A stretch of 7,790 bases of DNA from Nocardioidaceae bacterium (GTDB taxonomy: Bacteria; Actinomycetota; Actinomycetes; Propionibacteriales; Nocardioidaceae), in contig JAICRS010000140.1 of the NCBI GenBank assembly GCA_025966335.1, positions 1-7,790 on the forward strand, in the 5' to 3' direction. A program made the position numbers and the translations under genes. Under the pieces are notes generated by a model. It had not been told where the DNA came from and did not search any database. It worked only from the letters and a program-made list of their open reading frames with translations. This document shows positions 1-6,210 of the stretch, piece after piece (within the stretch, counting starts at the first letter, position 1; each line of letters opens with the position of its first letter).

Positions 1-365
1 AGGTCGTCGTACGCCGCGTGGGCCACCTGCGCCAGGTCGGTGCGGGCTCCACCGAAAGAGGAGGCGTCGAGCTCGCCGTACGGGCGGCCCATCACCACCA
101 CGTGACTGCGGAGGTCCGAGCCCGGTTTCAGCAGAACCGGGTTCATCGCCGCTTCCGGCTCGGCTCCGGCGGCGACGGCCTGGACCCACTGCGCGCGGCC
201 GATCTCGGCCCCGTCGGCGGTGACCATGGAGTTGTTCGACATGTTCTGCGCCTTGTACGGCGCGACACGAACCCCTGCCCGCTGCAGCCAACGGCAGATC
301 CCCGTGGTCAGCACCGACTTCCCCGCGTCCGAGGTAGTGCCCGCGACCAGCAGCGAACCCCGCAT
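1..365 (-). CDS. cobQ: Cobyric acid synthase, N-terminal part (cut by left window edge)
   Basis: Cobyric acid synthase performs the glutamine- and ATP-dependent amidation of four side-chain carboxylates of adenosylcobyrinic acid a,c-diamide in the cytoplasm, a late step of cobalamin synthesis. Only the first 121 complete codons are present; family members are usually near 480-500 residues. The visible part is the ATP-binding amidotransferase domain. It begins MRGSLLVAGTTSDAGKSVLT, with a P-loop-like GTTSDAGKS at residues 9-17, followed by the highly characteristic YKAQNMSNNS at 37-46 and by MNPVLLKPGSD at 74-84. The glutaminase domain would lie outside the window. The ATG shares its A with the TGA stop of the upstream transporter gene (TGATG). 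No Shine-Dalgarno sequence precedes it, so translation probably depends on reinitiation after the upstream gene. Family assignment is secure from the motifs; the full-length state cannot be judged. Confidence 0.93.
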   Translation of the reverse strand, partial: MRGSLLVAGTTSDAGKSVLTTGICRWLQRAGVRVAPYKAQNMSNNSMVTADGAEIGRAQWVQAVAAGAEPEAAMNPVLLKPGSDLRSHVVVMGRPYGELDASSFGGARTDLAQVAHAAYDD

Positions 366-1129
366 CAGTCGACCAGGAACGCGACGAGGGCGGCGACGCC
401 CACGACCACGATGAAGATCCGCAGCGCCAGCGCCGGTAGCCGCCTGCCGACCGTGGCGCCGACCTGCCCGCCGATCACCGCGCCGAGTGCGATGAGTCCT
501 GCCACCGCCCAGTCCACATCGGCGACGAACATAAAGATCACCGCGGCCACCGCGTTCACGAGCAGGGCGAGCACGTTCTTGGTGCCGTTGAGGCGTTGCA
601 GCGACTCCTGGATGCCGATGCCCATCACCGCCATCAGCAGCACGCCCTGCGCGGCACCGAAGTAGCCGCCGTAGATCCCGGTGACGAACACCAGCACCCA
701 CACCCAGGCGGCACCGTGCTCGGGGACTCCCCCGCGCGACTCCGCTCGGGCCGCGACCCGGCGGGCGATCGCAGGCTGGAACAGCACGAGCACGCAGCCG
801 ATACCGATCAGCGCGGGAACGATCGCGTTGAACGCCTCGGCGGGCAGGGCGAGCAGCAGGACGGCGCCGGCGATCCCGCCGAGCAGGGAGGCGCTGCCGA
901 GCCGGATCACCCGGGACCGTTGCCCGCGAAGCTCACGGCGGTAGCCGACCGCCCCGGACAGGGAACCGGGCACCAGGCCGACCGTGTTGGACACGTTCGC
1001 GGTCACCGGCGGCACCCCGACCGCAAGCAGGGTCGGGAACGTGATCAACGTCCCCGACCCCACCACGGTGTTGATGGTGCCGGCCGCGATCCCCGCGAGG
1101 AAGACCGCGAACATCTCCAGCCCGGTCAC
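365..1129 (-). CDS. TSUP-family (TauE/SafE-like) membrane transporter
   Basis: This 254-residue, strongly hydrophobic protein looks like a sulfite exporter TauE/SafE (TSUP) family member, a group that moves small organosulfur or other anions across the cytoplasmic membrane. It has about eight predicted membrane segments arranged as two related halves. Family-type glycine-rich stretches follow the first helix of each half: GTINTVVGSGTLITFP at residues 17-32, and GIYGGYFGAAQGVLLMA near 151-167 followed by NGTKN at 181-185. A polar linker at 122-140 separates the halves. The GTG start lies in GTGA, overlapping the stop of the SPFH gene by 4 bases. A GAGGAG sits 11 bases upstream, so coupled translation is likely. 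Its own stop overlaps the cobQ start. The substrate cannot be read from sequence. Position next to cobQ suggests, but does not show, a link to cobalamin or its precursors. Confidence 0.85.
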   Translation of the reverse strand: MTGLEMFAVFLAGIAAGTINTVVGSGTLITFPTLLAVGVPPVTANVSNTVGLVPGSLSGAVGYRRELRGQRSRVIRLGSASLLGGIAGAVLLLALPAEAFNAIVPALIGIGCVLVLFQPAIARRVAARAESRGGVPEHGAAWVWVLVFVTGIYGGYFGAAQGVLLMAVMGIGIQESLQRLNGTKNVLALLVNAVAAVIFMFVADVDWAVAGLIALGAVIGGQVGATVGRRLPALALRIFIVVVGVAALVAFLVD

Positions 1130-2283
1130 GGACCAGCCGGCTCCTCACCAGACCCAGGAGGAACCTCGCCCGGGGCGGACGGTGTCGGCGTGCCGGCCCG
1201 CGTGGTCCCCTGCGGTGTGGCGGACTCCTGGGCGGCAGCGATCGCGGCCGCCACCTCGTCGTGGGTGTCCTGCAGCGTCTCGTCCAGCCCGCGGTCGATC
1301 GCGCCGACGTCCGGCACGGGCGCGCCCATGTCGACCCGCCGCACGGGGCCCTCGACGTCGTCCGGGATGCCCTGCAGGCTGTTCATCGTCGAGCCGAGGC
1401 CCTCCAGCGCCTTGCCGATCTCGCTGGGCACGATCCACACCTTGTTGGCGTCACCTTCGGCGATCTTCGGCATCATCTGGAGGTACTGGTAGGCGAGCAG
1501 CGCCTGGTCCGGCCGTCCGTCGTGGATGGCCTGGAACACGGTCTGGATCGCCTGCCCCTCACCCTGCGCCCGCAGGATGCTGGACTCGCGGTCGGCCTGC
1601 GCACGCAGGATCTGCGACTGACGGTCACCCTCGGCGTTCAGGATCGCCGACTGCTTGGCGCCCTCCGCGGTCAGGATCGCCGACTGCCGCTGTCCCTCGG
1701 CGGTGAGGATGGTCGCGCGCTTGTCGCGGTCGGCCCGCATCTGCTTCTCCATCGAGTCCTTGATCGACGGCGGCGGGTCGATGCCCTTGAGCTCCACGCG
1801 GTTGACCCGGATCCCCCACTTGCCCGTGGCCTCGTCGAGGACCCCGCGCAGCCTGCTGTTGATCGCGTCGCGGCTGGTCAACGTCTCCTCGAGATCCATC
1901 CCGCCGACGATGTTGCGCAGCGTGGTCATCGTCAGCTGCTCGACGGCCTGGATGTAGTTCGCGATCTCGTAGGTCGCGGAGACCGGGTCGGTGACCTGGA
2001 AGTAGATCACCGTGTCGATGGAGACCACCAGGTTGTCCTCGGTGATCACCGGCTGCGGCGGGAACGAGACCACCTGCTCACGCAGGTCGATCATGTAGCG
2101 GACCTTGTCGACGAACGGGACCACGACGTTCAGTCCGGCCGGCAACGTGCCCTTGTACTTGCCGAACCGCTCGACAATGCCGGCACGGGCCTGCGGCACG
2201 ATCCGGATCGTCTTGGCCAGCACGGCCACGGCGAACAGGGCGAGCAGAACGAACAGCACCAAGATGCCTACTCCGCCATCCAT
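1126..2283 (-). CDS. SPFH/band 7 (stomatin-like) membrane scaffold protein
   Basis: A 385-residue stomatin/prohibitin-type protein. Bacterial members oligomerise at the membrane, organise microdomains and often act with proteases or NfeD proteins. One N-terminal membrane segment spans about residues 5-23. The band 7 domain follows, with family-like stretches RAGIVERFGKYKGTLPAGLN (33-52), VDKVRYMIDLREQ (58-70) and VELKGIDPPPSIKDSM (163-178). Residues 192-245 form a hendecad coiled coil with an 11-residue period. After a conserved helical part (LAYQYLQMMPKIAEG, 263-277), the tail from about 354 is rich in Pro, Gly, Thr and Glu and is probably disordered. The ATG has a good AGAGGGG ribosome site 5 bases upstream. 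The gene follows an NfeD gene by 37 bases, the usual pairing for this family. Mycobacteria have a similar neighbouring pair (Rv1487/Rv1488). The client or exact role is unknown. Confidence 0.92.
   Translation of the reverse strand: MDGGVGILVLFVLLALFAVAVLAKTIRIVPQARAGIVERFGKYKGTLPAGLNVVVPFVDKVRYMIDLREQVVSFPPQPVITEDNLVVSIDTVIYFQVTDPVSATYEIANYIQAVEQLTMTTLRNIVGGMDLEETLTSRDAINSRLRGVLDEATGKWGIRVNRVELKGIDPPPSIKDSMEKQMRADRDKRATILTAEGQRQSAILTAEGAKQSAILNAEGDRQSQILRAQADRESSILRAQGEGQAIQTVFQAIHDGRPDQALLAYQYLQMMPKIAEGDANKVWIVPSEIGKALEGLGSTMNSLQGIPDDVEGPVRRVDMGAPVPDVGAIDRGLDETLQDTHDEVAAAIAAAQESATPQGTTRAGTPTPSAPGEVPPGSGEEPAGP
1549..1710 (-). repeat. Degenerate 33-base tandem repeat encoding 11-residue hendecads in the SPFH gene
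   Basis: Four full units and one partial unit of an 11-residue repeat are encoded here: ILTAEGQRQSA, ILTAEGAKQSA, ILNAEGDRQSQ, ILRAQADRESS and ILRAQGEGQA. The DNA repeats with a 33-base period and has diverged, as expected for an old repeat kept by protein selection. Hendecads of Ile-Leu plus Ala-Glu/Gln-Gly are typical of the long helical stalk that oligomerises SPFH proteins. Confidence 0.85.
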
Positions 2284-2288
2284 GGTGT

Positions 2289-2295
2289 CCCCTCT
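2289..2295 (-). promoter_or_regulatory. Ribosome binding site of the SPFH gene
   Basis: AGAGGGG lies 5 bases before the ATG, inside the 37-base gap after the NfeD gene. It is one of the better Shine-Dalgarno matches in the window and fixes this start. Confidence 0.6.
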
Positions 2296-2320
2296 CTGTC
2301 ATGCGTTCATGAGCCCCGGG

Positions 2321-2776
2321 TCAGGAACCCAGGGTTGGAATCTTGTGCACCAGGGCGGTGGCCCCGCGGATCTCGAAGACGTCCACCGTGGCTCCGGCCT
2401 CGATCACCTCGTTCTCGTCGTACGGCCGGGCGGTCCACACCTCACCGGCGATCTTGATCTGACCACCCTGCGCGGAGACCTCGTCGACCACGACGCCCTG
2501 TCTCCCTACCAACGCCTGGTGCCCCAGCCGGAGTTCCGGACCCGAGTGGAGCCGTGCCACGACGTTCGGCCGGACGAACACCAGCATGCCGATCGACGTC
2601 GCCACCGCGGCGATGATCTGGATGGCTACAGGGAGGTCGAGCAACCCGGCGACCATCCCGGCCAGCGCGCCCGTTGCGAGCATCAGCAACATCAGGTCCA
2701 GGCTGAACAGCTCGGCCACGCCGAGTGCGACCGACAGCGCCGCCCACGCCTGCCAGTCCTGCAACCAATCGTCCAT
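2321..2776 (-). CDS. nfeD: NfeD-like membrane protein with C-terminal OB-fold domain
   Basis: A 151-residue protein of the NfeD family, the usual partner of SPFH/stomatin proteins in bacteria. It starts MDDWLQDWQAW and has two or three membrane segments at about residues 12-30, 31-46 and 50-68, including AELFSLDLMLLMLATGALAG. A soluble beta-rich domain at about 85-147 contains GRQGVVVDEV, IKIAGEVWTARPYDE and VDVFEIRGATALVHKI, the typical NfeD OB-fold pattern with the G-E-V-W-x-A core. It is the short form without the ClpP-like protease domain. The chosen ATG is 14 bases after the ABC gene stop. GGAGG precedes it by only one base, an unusually tight spacing. A TTG at 2830 would add 18 residues of non-family sequence and overlap the ABC gene, so it was not preferred. 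It probably works with the SPFH protein encoded just downstream. Confidence 0.88.
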   Translation of the reverse strand: MDDWLQDWQAWAALSVALGVAELFSLDLMLLMLATGALAGMVAGLLDLPVAIQIIAAVATSIGMLVFVRPNVVARLHSGPELRLGHQALVGRQGVVVDEVSAQGGQIKIAGEVWTARPYDENEVIEAGATVDVFEIRGATALVHKIPTLGS

Positions 2777-2790
2777 GCCTCCAGCGTAGT

Positions 2791-3591
2791 TCAGGAAGTT
2801 CGATGCCGGGGGTGACGCCGCGCGGCCCAACGCCCGTCCTCGTGGCTGAGCATCAGCGGCATCCCGAACGTCGCCGACACGATCTCCTCGGTCAGCACGT
2901 ACTCGAGCGGTCCGGCCGCCACCACCCCGCCGCCGCGCAGCAGCAGCGCGTGGGTGAACCCGGGCGGGATCTCCTCGACGTGGTGCGAGACCAGCACGGT
3001 GGCCGGCGACATCTCGTCCATCGCCAGCACGGACAGGGTCGAGACCAGGTCCTCGCGACCACCGAGGTCGAGCCCGGCGGCCGGCTCGTCGAGCAGCAAT
3101 AGCTCTGGGTCGGTCATCAGGGCGCGCGCGATCTGCACCCGCTTGCGCTCACCCTCGCTGAGGGTGCCGAAGGTCCGGTCGACCAGGTGCCTGACGCCGA
3201 CCTCGGTGAGCAGGTCCACCGCCCGCTCGTGGTCGAGCTCGTCGTAACGTTCCCGCCAGCGGCCGATCACGCCGTACGACGCGGAGACCACCACGTCGTG
3301 CACCCGCTCCGCCCGCGGGATCTTGTCGGCGAGAGCGGCGCTGGTCAGCCCGATCCGAGGACGCAGCTCGAACACGTCGACGGTGCCGAGCACCTCGCCG
3401 AGGATCCCGGCCACACCCGACGTCGGATGGATCTGGGCGGAGGCGACCTGCAGCAGCGTGGTCTTGCCGGCACCGTTCGGGCCGAGGATCACCCACCGCT
3501 CGTCCTCCTCGACGGTCCAGTCGATGCCCTCGATCAACGTGGCCTGACCGCGCTTGACGGTGACGTCAGCGAGCTCGAGAACGGCGTCCAT
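2791..3591 (-). CDS. ABC-type ATPase without an adjacent permease
   Basis: A 266-residue single ABC nucleotide-binding domain. Walker A is GPNGAGKT (37-44), the signature is LSEGERKRV (144-152), Walker B is LLLLDEP (164-170) with catalytic Glu169, the D-loop is AGLD (172-175), and the switch histidine is in SHH (His203). The signature reads LSEGE rather than LSGGQ. The Q-loop region (near IGLTSAALADKIP, 80-92) has no obvious glutamine. Both traits recall ModF/YlmA-like ATPases rather than typical importer subunits. No transmembrane or solute-binding partner lies next to it; the next gene is nfeD, 14 bases away. The ATG has GAGGG 4 bases upstream, and a possible -10 box lies at 3641-3646. It is probably the first gene of the minus-strand operon. 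The substrate and even a transport role are uncertain; a soluble regulatory role is possible. Confidence 0.9.
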   Translation of the reverse strand: MDAVLELADVTVKRGQATLIEGIDWTVEEDERWVILGPNGAGKTTLLQVASAQIHPTSGVAGILGEVLGTVDVFELRPRIGLTSAALADKIPRAERVHDVVVSASYGVIGRWRERYDELDHERAVDLLTEVGVRHLVDRTFGTLSEGERKRVQIARALMTDPELLLLDEPAAGLDLGGREDLVSTLSVLAMDEMSPATVLVSHHVEEIPPGFTHALLLRGGGVVAAGPLEYVLTEEIVSATFGMPLMLSHEDGRWAARRHPRHRTS

Positions 3592-3640
3592 TCATCCCTC
3601 AAACTTCTTCAGGCCGGGAACAGTTCGGTCAGGTGCTCAT

Positions 3641-3646
3641 AACCTA
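3641..3646 (-). promoter_or_regulatory. Possible -10 box of the ABC-NfeD-SPFH-TSUP-cobQ operon
   Basis: The minus strand reads TAGGTT about 50 bases before the ABC start. A loose -35 candidate, TGAACG, sits 18 bases upstream. The fit to TTGACA is poor, so this is a weak call, supported mainly by its place in the only long intergenic gap (3592-3691). Apart from the divergent plus-strand box, I see nothing else in that gap. Confidence 0.3.
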
Positions 3647-3678
3647 CGACACGCCCCGCTTCCACGTTCACCCGCACG

Positions 3679-3684
3679 TAGGCT
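3679..3684 (+). promoter_or_regulatory. Possible leaderless -10 box of the unknown gene before serB
   Basis: TAGGCT matches the actinobacterial TANNNT -10 pattern and ends 7 bases before the GTG at 3692. That distance would place transcription start at the start codon. The same hexamer and the same 7-base gap precede cphB. No clear -35 element is visible and there is no good Shine-Dalgarno sequence before this GTG, which also favours a leaderless start. Confidence 0.45.
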
Positions 3685-3691
3685 CGGGCGG

Positions 3692-4423
3692 GTGAGTACC
3701 CAGCTGCCGCTGTCCGCCGGTTTCGCGGTCTGGTTCTCCGCCTGGGTGGCCGGTGCGGTGAGCCTCGACGACGCCCGCGACGCGATCGTCGGTGACGACG
3801 CCGCCCATCACGTGGCCGGCCTACCCGGGGAGGACGCCGCCGTACCGCTCATCCTCGCGCTGGGCCGGCTGCGCTCGGCGGGTACGACGGGCGCCGGGAT
3901 CGCCCTGCCCGTCCCAGGAGACCCACTCGGTCTGGCCGGACCCAACGCGTTCAACGTCGACGCGCTCGAGGCCGGTGAGGGCGTGGTCCTCGACGGTGCC
4001 GAGATCGGCCTGGTCCCGCACCGCGCCGGCGCCGGGGTGGTGTGGTCCTGCCACCAGGCGATCTCCCGGCGGCAGGTCCCGGACCCGTCCGAGGCCGACA
4101 CCTCGCTGCGACGGGCGGTGCTGGAGGCGGCGAACACGCTCGCCGACCTCGAGGTCGCGCGCTGGCGGCCGGAGGTGGCCGACGCACTGATGTCGCTGCG
4201 CGGCACCGCCGACTTCACTTTCCCGCAGGGGATGGCACCACGCGCGGTCAAGCTGGTCTCGCTGTCCACCCGGTGCCGGACCATCGTCGACCTCGCGCTC
4301 GAGGACGACGGTGGCGCGGTCTCGGCCGATGAGGCGGACCGGCGGCGGGCCGCGCTGGCGCCGCTGGACCACGCTGCGAGACGCGGGCTCGTCGCCGCCT
4401 GCTCGTTCCCGTGGGACCGGTAG
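3692..4423 (+). CDS. Unrecognised 243-residue protein upstream of serB
   Basis: I do not recognise this protein. It begins VSTQLPLSAGFAVWFSAWVA and has no clear signal peptide, membrane span or catalytic motif. It looks like a soluble, mostly alpha/beta cytoplasmic protein. Visible stretches are DDARDAIVGDDAAHHVAG (26-43), ALPVPGDPLGLAGPNAFN (71-88), which resembles a glycine/proline-rich loop, and VVWSCHQAISRR (116-127) containing one of its two cysteines. The C-terminal third (about 138-234) looks helical, with many Arg and Ala. The reading frame is open further upstream to 3554, but that extension would overlap the divergent ABC gene and has unlike composition. The GTG at 3692 with the TAGGCT box before it is therefore the better start. 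Third-position GC is as high as in its neighbours. It ends 11 bases before serB, so cotranscription with serine synthesis is likely but gives no function. Confidence 0.75.
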   Translation: MSTQLPLSAGFAVWFSAWVAGAVSLDDARDAIVGDDAAHHVAGLPGEDAAVPLILALGRLRSAGTTGAGIALPVPGDPLGLAGPNAFNVDALEAGEGVVLDGAEIGLVPHRAGAGVVWSCHQAISRRQVPDPSEADTSLRRAVLEAANTLADLEVARWRPEVADALMSLRGTADFTFPQGMAPRAVKLVSLSTRCRTIVDLALEDDGGAVSADEADRRRAALAPLDHAARRGLVAACSFPWDR

Positions 4424-4434
4424 CGTTCGCGGTC

Positions 4435-5658
4435 GTGGGAAACGAGAGCGACGCGCCGAAGACCCTGCTGATCACGCTCACCGGCAAGGACCGGCCGGGG
4501 GTGACCTCCACCGTCTTCTCCACGCTGGCGGCCTTCGGCGTCGAGGTTCTCGACATCGAGCAGATCGTGCTACGTCGCCGGCTCGTCCTCGGCCTGCTGG
4601 TGACCGCGCCCCGGGACTGGAAGTCGCTGCGCGCGGCCGTGGAGCGGGTCGCCGAGGACCTCGACATGCAGGTCGAGGTGGACCGCGGCACGGGTGACAA
4701 CCGGCAGCGTCCCGACGGCCGGAGCCACGTGACCGTGCTCGGGATGCCGCTCAAGCCGTTCGCGGTCGCCGCGATCGCGGGGCGGATCGCCGACACCGGC
4801 GCGAACATCGACCGGATCGAGCGGATGGCGCGCTACCCGGTCACCGCGATCGACCTGCACGTCTCCGGGGTCGACCCGGACCGGCTCCGGGTGGTGCTCG
4901 CCGAGGAGGCCGCCGCCCAGGCCGTCGACGTCGCGGTCCAGCCCGCGGGCCTGCTCCGGCGCGGGATGCGACTGATCGTGATGGACGTCGACTCCACGCT
5001 GGTGCAGGGCGAGGTGATCGAGATGCTCGCCGAGCACGCCGGCTGCTTCGACGAGGTCGCCCGGGTCACCGAGGCCGCGATGCGCGGCGAGCTCGACTTC
5101 GAGCAGTCGCTGCGTGAACGCGTGGCGCTGCTCGAGGGCCTCGACGCCAGTGCCCTCGACCGGGTCTACGACGACATCCTGCTGGCTCCCGGTGCCCGGA
5201 CCCTGGTGCGCACCCTCAAGCGTCTCGGCTACCGGTTCGCGATCGTCTCCGGAGGTTTCACCCATGTCACCGACAAGATCGCCGAGGACCTCGGGATCGA
5301 CTTCGCCGCCGCCAACGAGCTCGAGGTCGTCGACGGCCGGCTCACCGGGCGCATCGTCGGCGACGTCGTCGACCGGGCCGGCAAGGCCGCGGCGCTGCGC
5401 CGGTTCGCCGCGGAGGCCGGCATCTCGCAGGCCGCCACGATCGCAATCGGGGACGGGGCCAACGACCTCGACATGCTCTCGGCGGCCGGCCTCGGCATCG
5501 CGTTCAACGCCAAGCCCGTCGTGCAGCGGGCCGCCGACACCTCGGTCAACGTGCCCTACCTCGACGCGATCATCTACCTGCTCGGGATCAGCCGGGAGGA
5601 GGTCGAGGCGGCCGACGCCGAGATGGGCATCGTCACGCCGGCACCGCCGCTGCTGTAG
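4435..5658 (+). CDS. serB: Phosphoserine phosphatase with two ACT domains
   Basis: This enzyme hydrolyses O-phospho-L-serine to L-serine, the last step of the phosphorylated serine pathway in the cytoplasm. The 407-residue protein has two N-terminal ACT-type domains at about 9-80 and 98-168. The first contains LLITLTGKDRPGVTSTVFST and could bind serine for feedback control. A HAD-superfamily phosphatase domain follows: motif I MDVDSTLVQGEVIE with nucleophile Asp184 and general acid Asp186, motif II SGGFT with Ser272, motif III Lys317 in RAGKAAALR, and motif IV GDGANDLDML (339-348). All catalytic residues are present. Length and layout match mycobacterial SerB2 (about 409 residues). The GTG at 4435 gives a start like that of family members. 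An alternative GTG at 4411 would add eight residues and overlap the previous gene by 13 bases. TAGCGT at 4421-4426, 8 bases before the GTG, could be a weak extra promoter. Confidence 0.96.
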   Translation: MGNESDAPKTLLITLTGKDRPGVTSTVFSTLAAFGVEVLDIEQIVLRRRLVLGLLVTAPRDWKSLRAAVERVAEDLDMQVEVDRGTGDNRQRPDGRSHVTVLGMPLKPFAVAAIAGRIADTGANIDRIERMARYPVTAIDLHVSGVDPDRLRVVLAEEAAAQAVDVAVQPAGLLRRGMRLIVMDVDSTLVQGEVIEMLAEHAGCFDEVARVTEAAMRGELDFEQSLRERVALLEGLDASALDRVYDDILLAPGARTLVRTLKRLGYRFAIVSGGFTHVTDKIAEDLGIDFAAANELEVVDGRLTGRIVGDVVDRAGKAAALRRFAAEAGISQAATIAIGDGANDLDMLSAAGLGIAFNAKPVVQRAADTSVNVPYLDAIIYLLGISREEVEAADAEMGIVTPAPPLL

Positions 5659-5664
5659 GCCCGT

Positions 5665-6177
5665 TCAGGCCCTCGCCACGTGGAAGTCGATGAGGCGACC
5701 GGTCTCCGGGCCGAGGTCGGACCAGGGCACCTCCAGCTCGAGCACCGCCATCGCGTTCGCGGGGTAGCCCTTCAGCATCTCGCGGATCGCCGTCGGGTCC
5801 CCGGTGCCGTCGTCGAGCAGGTGCGCGACGTACGCCGCCGTGGGGTTGTGACCCACGAAGATCAGCACCTGCGCATCGAGTGGCACCACCCGGAGCGCCT
5901 CCAGGACCACGTCCGGGCTGCCCGTGTAGACCGCGTCGTCCAGGACCACCTCGGCCGTGGACCGCGAGCCCAGCGCAACCGCCTCCCAGGTCGCCACGGT
6001 CCGCGCCGCCGACGACACCACGGCGTAGTCGGGCACCACGCCCGTGGCGGCCAGGTGCAGGCCCGCCTCGACGGCGTCCCGCCTGCCCCGTTCGGTCAGC
6101 ACTCGCTCATGGTCGGTCTCCGCGAACGGCTCCGCCTTGGCATGGCGCATCACAATCAATCGGCGGCGGGAGGTCAC
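5665..6177 (-). CDS. sixA: SixA-like histidine phosphatase (phosphoglycerate-mutase fold)
   Basis: A 170-residue protein of histidine phosphatase clan branch 1, close in size and layout to SixA, which removes phosphate from phosphohistidine in signalling or PTS proteins. The catalytic motif is RHAKAE at residues 11-16, with His12 as the phospho-acceptor. LTERGRRDA (27-35) and SSAARTVAT (55-63, Arg59) supply the phosphate pocket, and the second catalytic histidine is His110 in VGHNP. The order and spacing fit SixA. No signal peptide is seen, so it is cytoplasmic. The GTG start gives MTSRRRLIVMRHAK, the expected short lead into the motif, preceded by a weak GAGAG. The gene converges on serB with 6 bases between stops and diverges from cphB across 33 bases. 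Actinobacterial members often have no known substrate, and small-molecule phosphatase activity is also possible. Confidence 0.87.
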   Translation of the reverse strand: MTSRRRLIVMRHAKAEPFAETDHERVLTERGRRDAVEAGLHLAATGVVPDYAVVSSAARTVATWEAVALGSRSTAEVVLDDAVYTGSPDVVLEALRVVPLDAQVLIFVGHNPTAAYVAHLLDDGTGDPTAIREMLKGYPANAMAVLELEVPWSDLGPETGRLIDFHVARA

Positions 6178-6197
6178 GCGTCAACTCTCGCACCCCT

Positions 6198-6203
6198 TAG
6201 GCT
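6198..6203 (+). promoter_or_regulatory. Possible leaderless -10 box of the cphB-cphA operon
   Basis: TAGGCT fits TANNNT and ends exactly 7 bases before the cphB ATG at 6211, so the transcript would begin at or beside the start codon. There is no Shine-Dalgarno sequence upstream, in line with a leaderless mRNA. No convincing -35 is visible; that region overlaps the start of the divergent sixA gene. The whole 33-base gap would therefore serve both genes. Confidence 0.5.
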
Positions 6204-6210
6204 GCCTTGC

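Noticed and set aside
596..1492. Plus-strand open frame opposite the TSUP and SPFH genes
   Set aside because: It has no family motif and a His/Arg/Gly-rich composition, whereas the opposite strand encodes a hydrophobic multi-span transporter.
1549..1710. Short spaced DNA repeat resembling a CRISPR-like array
   Set aside because: There are no unique spacers; the 33-base period is in frame and explained by an 11-residue coiled-coil repeat.
1261..2457. Long plus-strand open frame opposite the SPFH and NfeD genes
   Set aside because: It is the mirror of real genes in GC-rich DNA. Its product is His/Arg/Asp-rich with no family motif, while the minus strand encodes clear SPFH and NfeD proteins.
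2777..2830. TTG at 2830 as an earlier start for the NfeD-like gene
   Set aside because: It would overlap the ABC gene by 40 bases and add residues unlike any NfeD N-terminus. The ATG at 2776 gives a typical family start, though its GGAGG is very close.
4570..5265. Minus-strand open frame opposite serB
   Set aside because: It mirrors the serB coding sequence, lacks recognisable motifs and is rich in His, Asp and Gly as antisense GC-rich frames are.
5654..5674. Possible terminator hairpin between serB and sixA (GGCC, loop, GGCC)
   Set aside because: The stem is only four base pairs with no U-tract, too weak to call in DNA this GC-rich.
5680..6210. Upstream extension of the cyanophycinase frame, giving a 514-residue product
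   Set aside because: The extension lies fully antisense to the sixA gene and has no family resemblance. The ATG at 6211 leads directly into the cyanophycinase core and has a promoter-like box before it.
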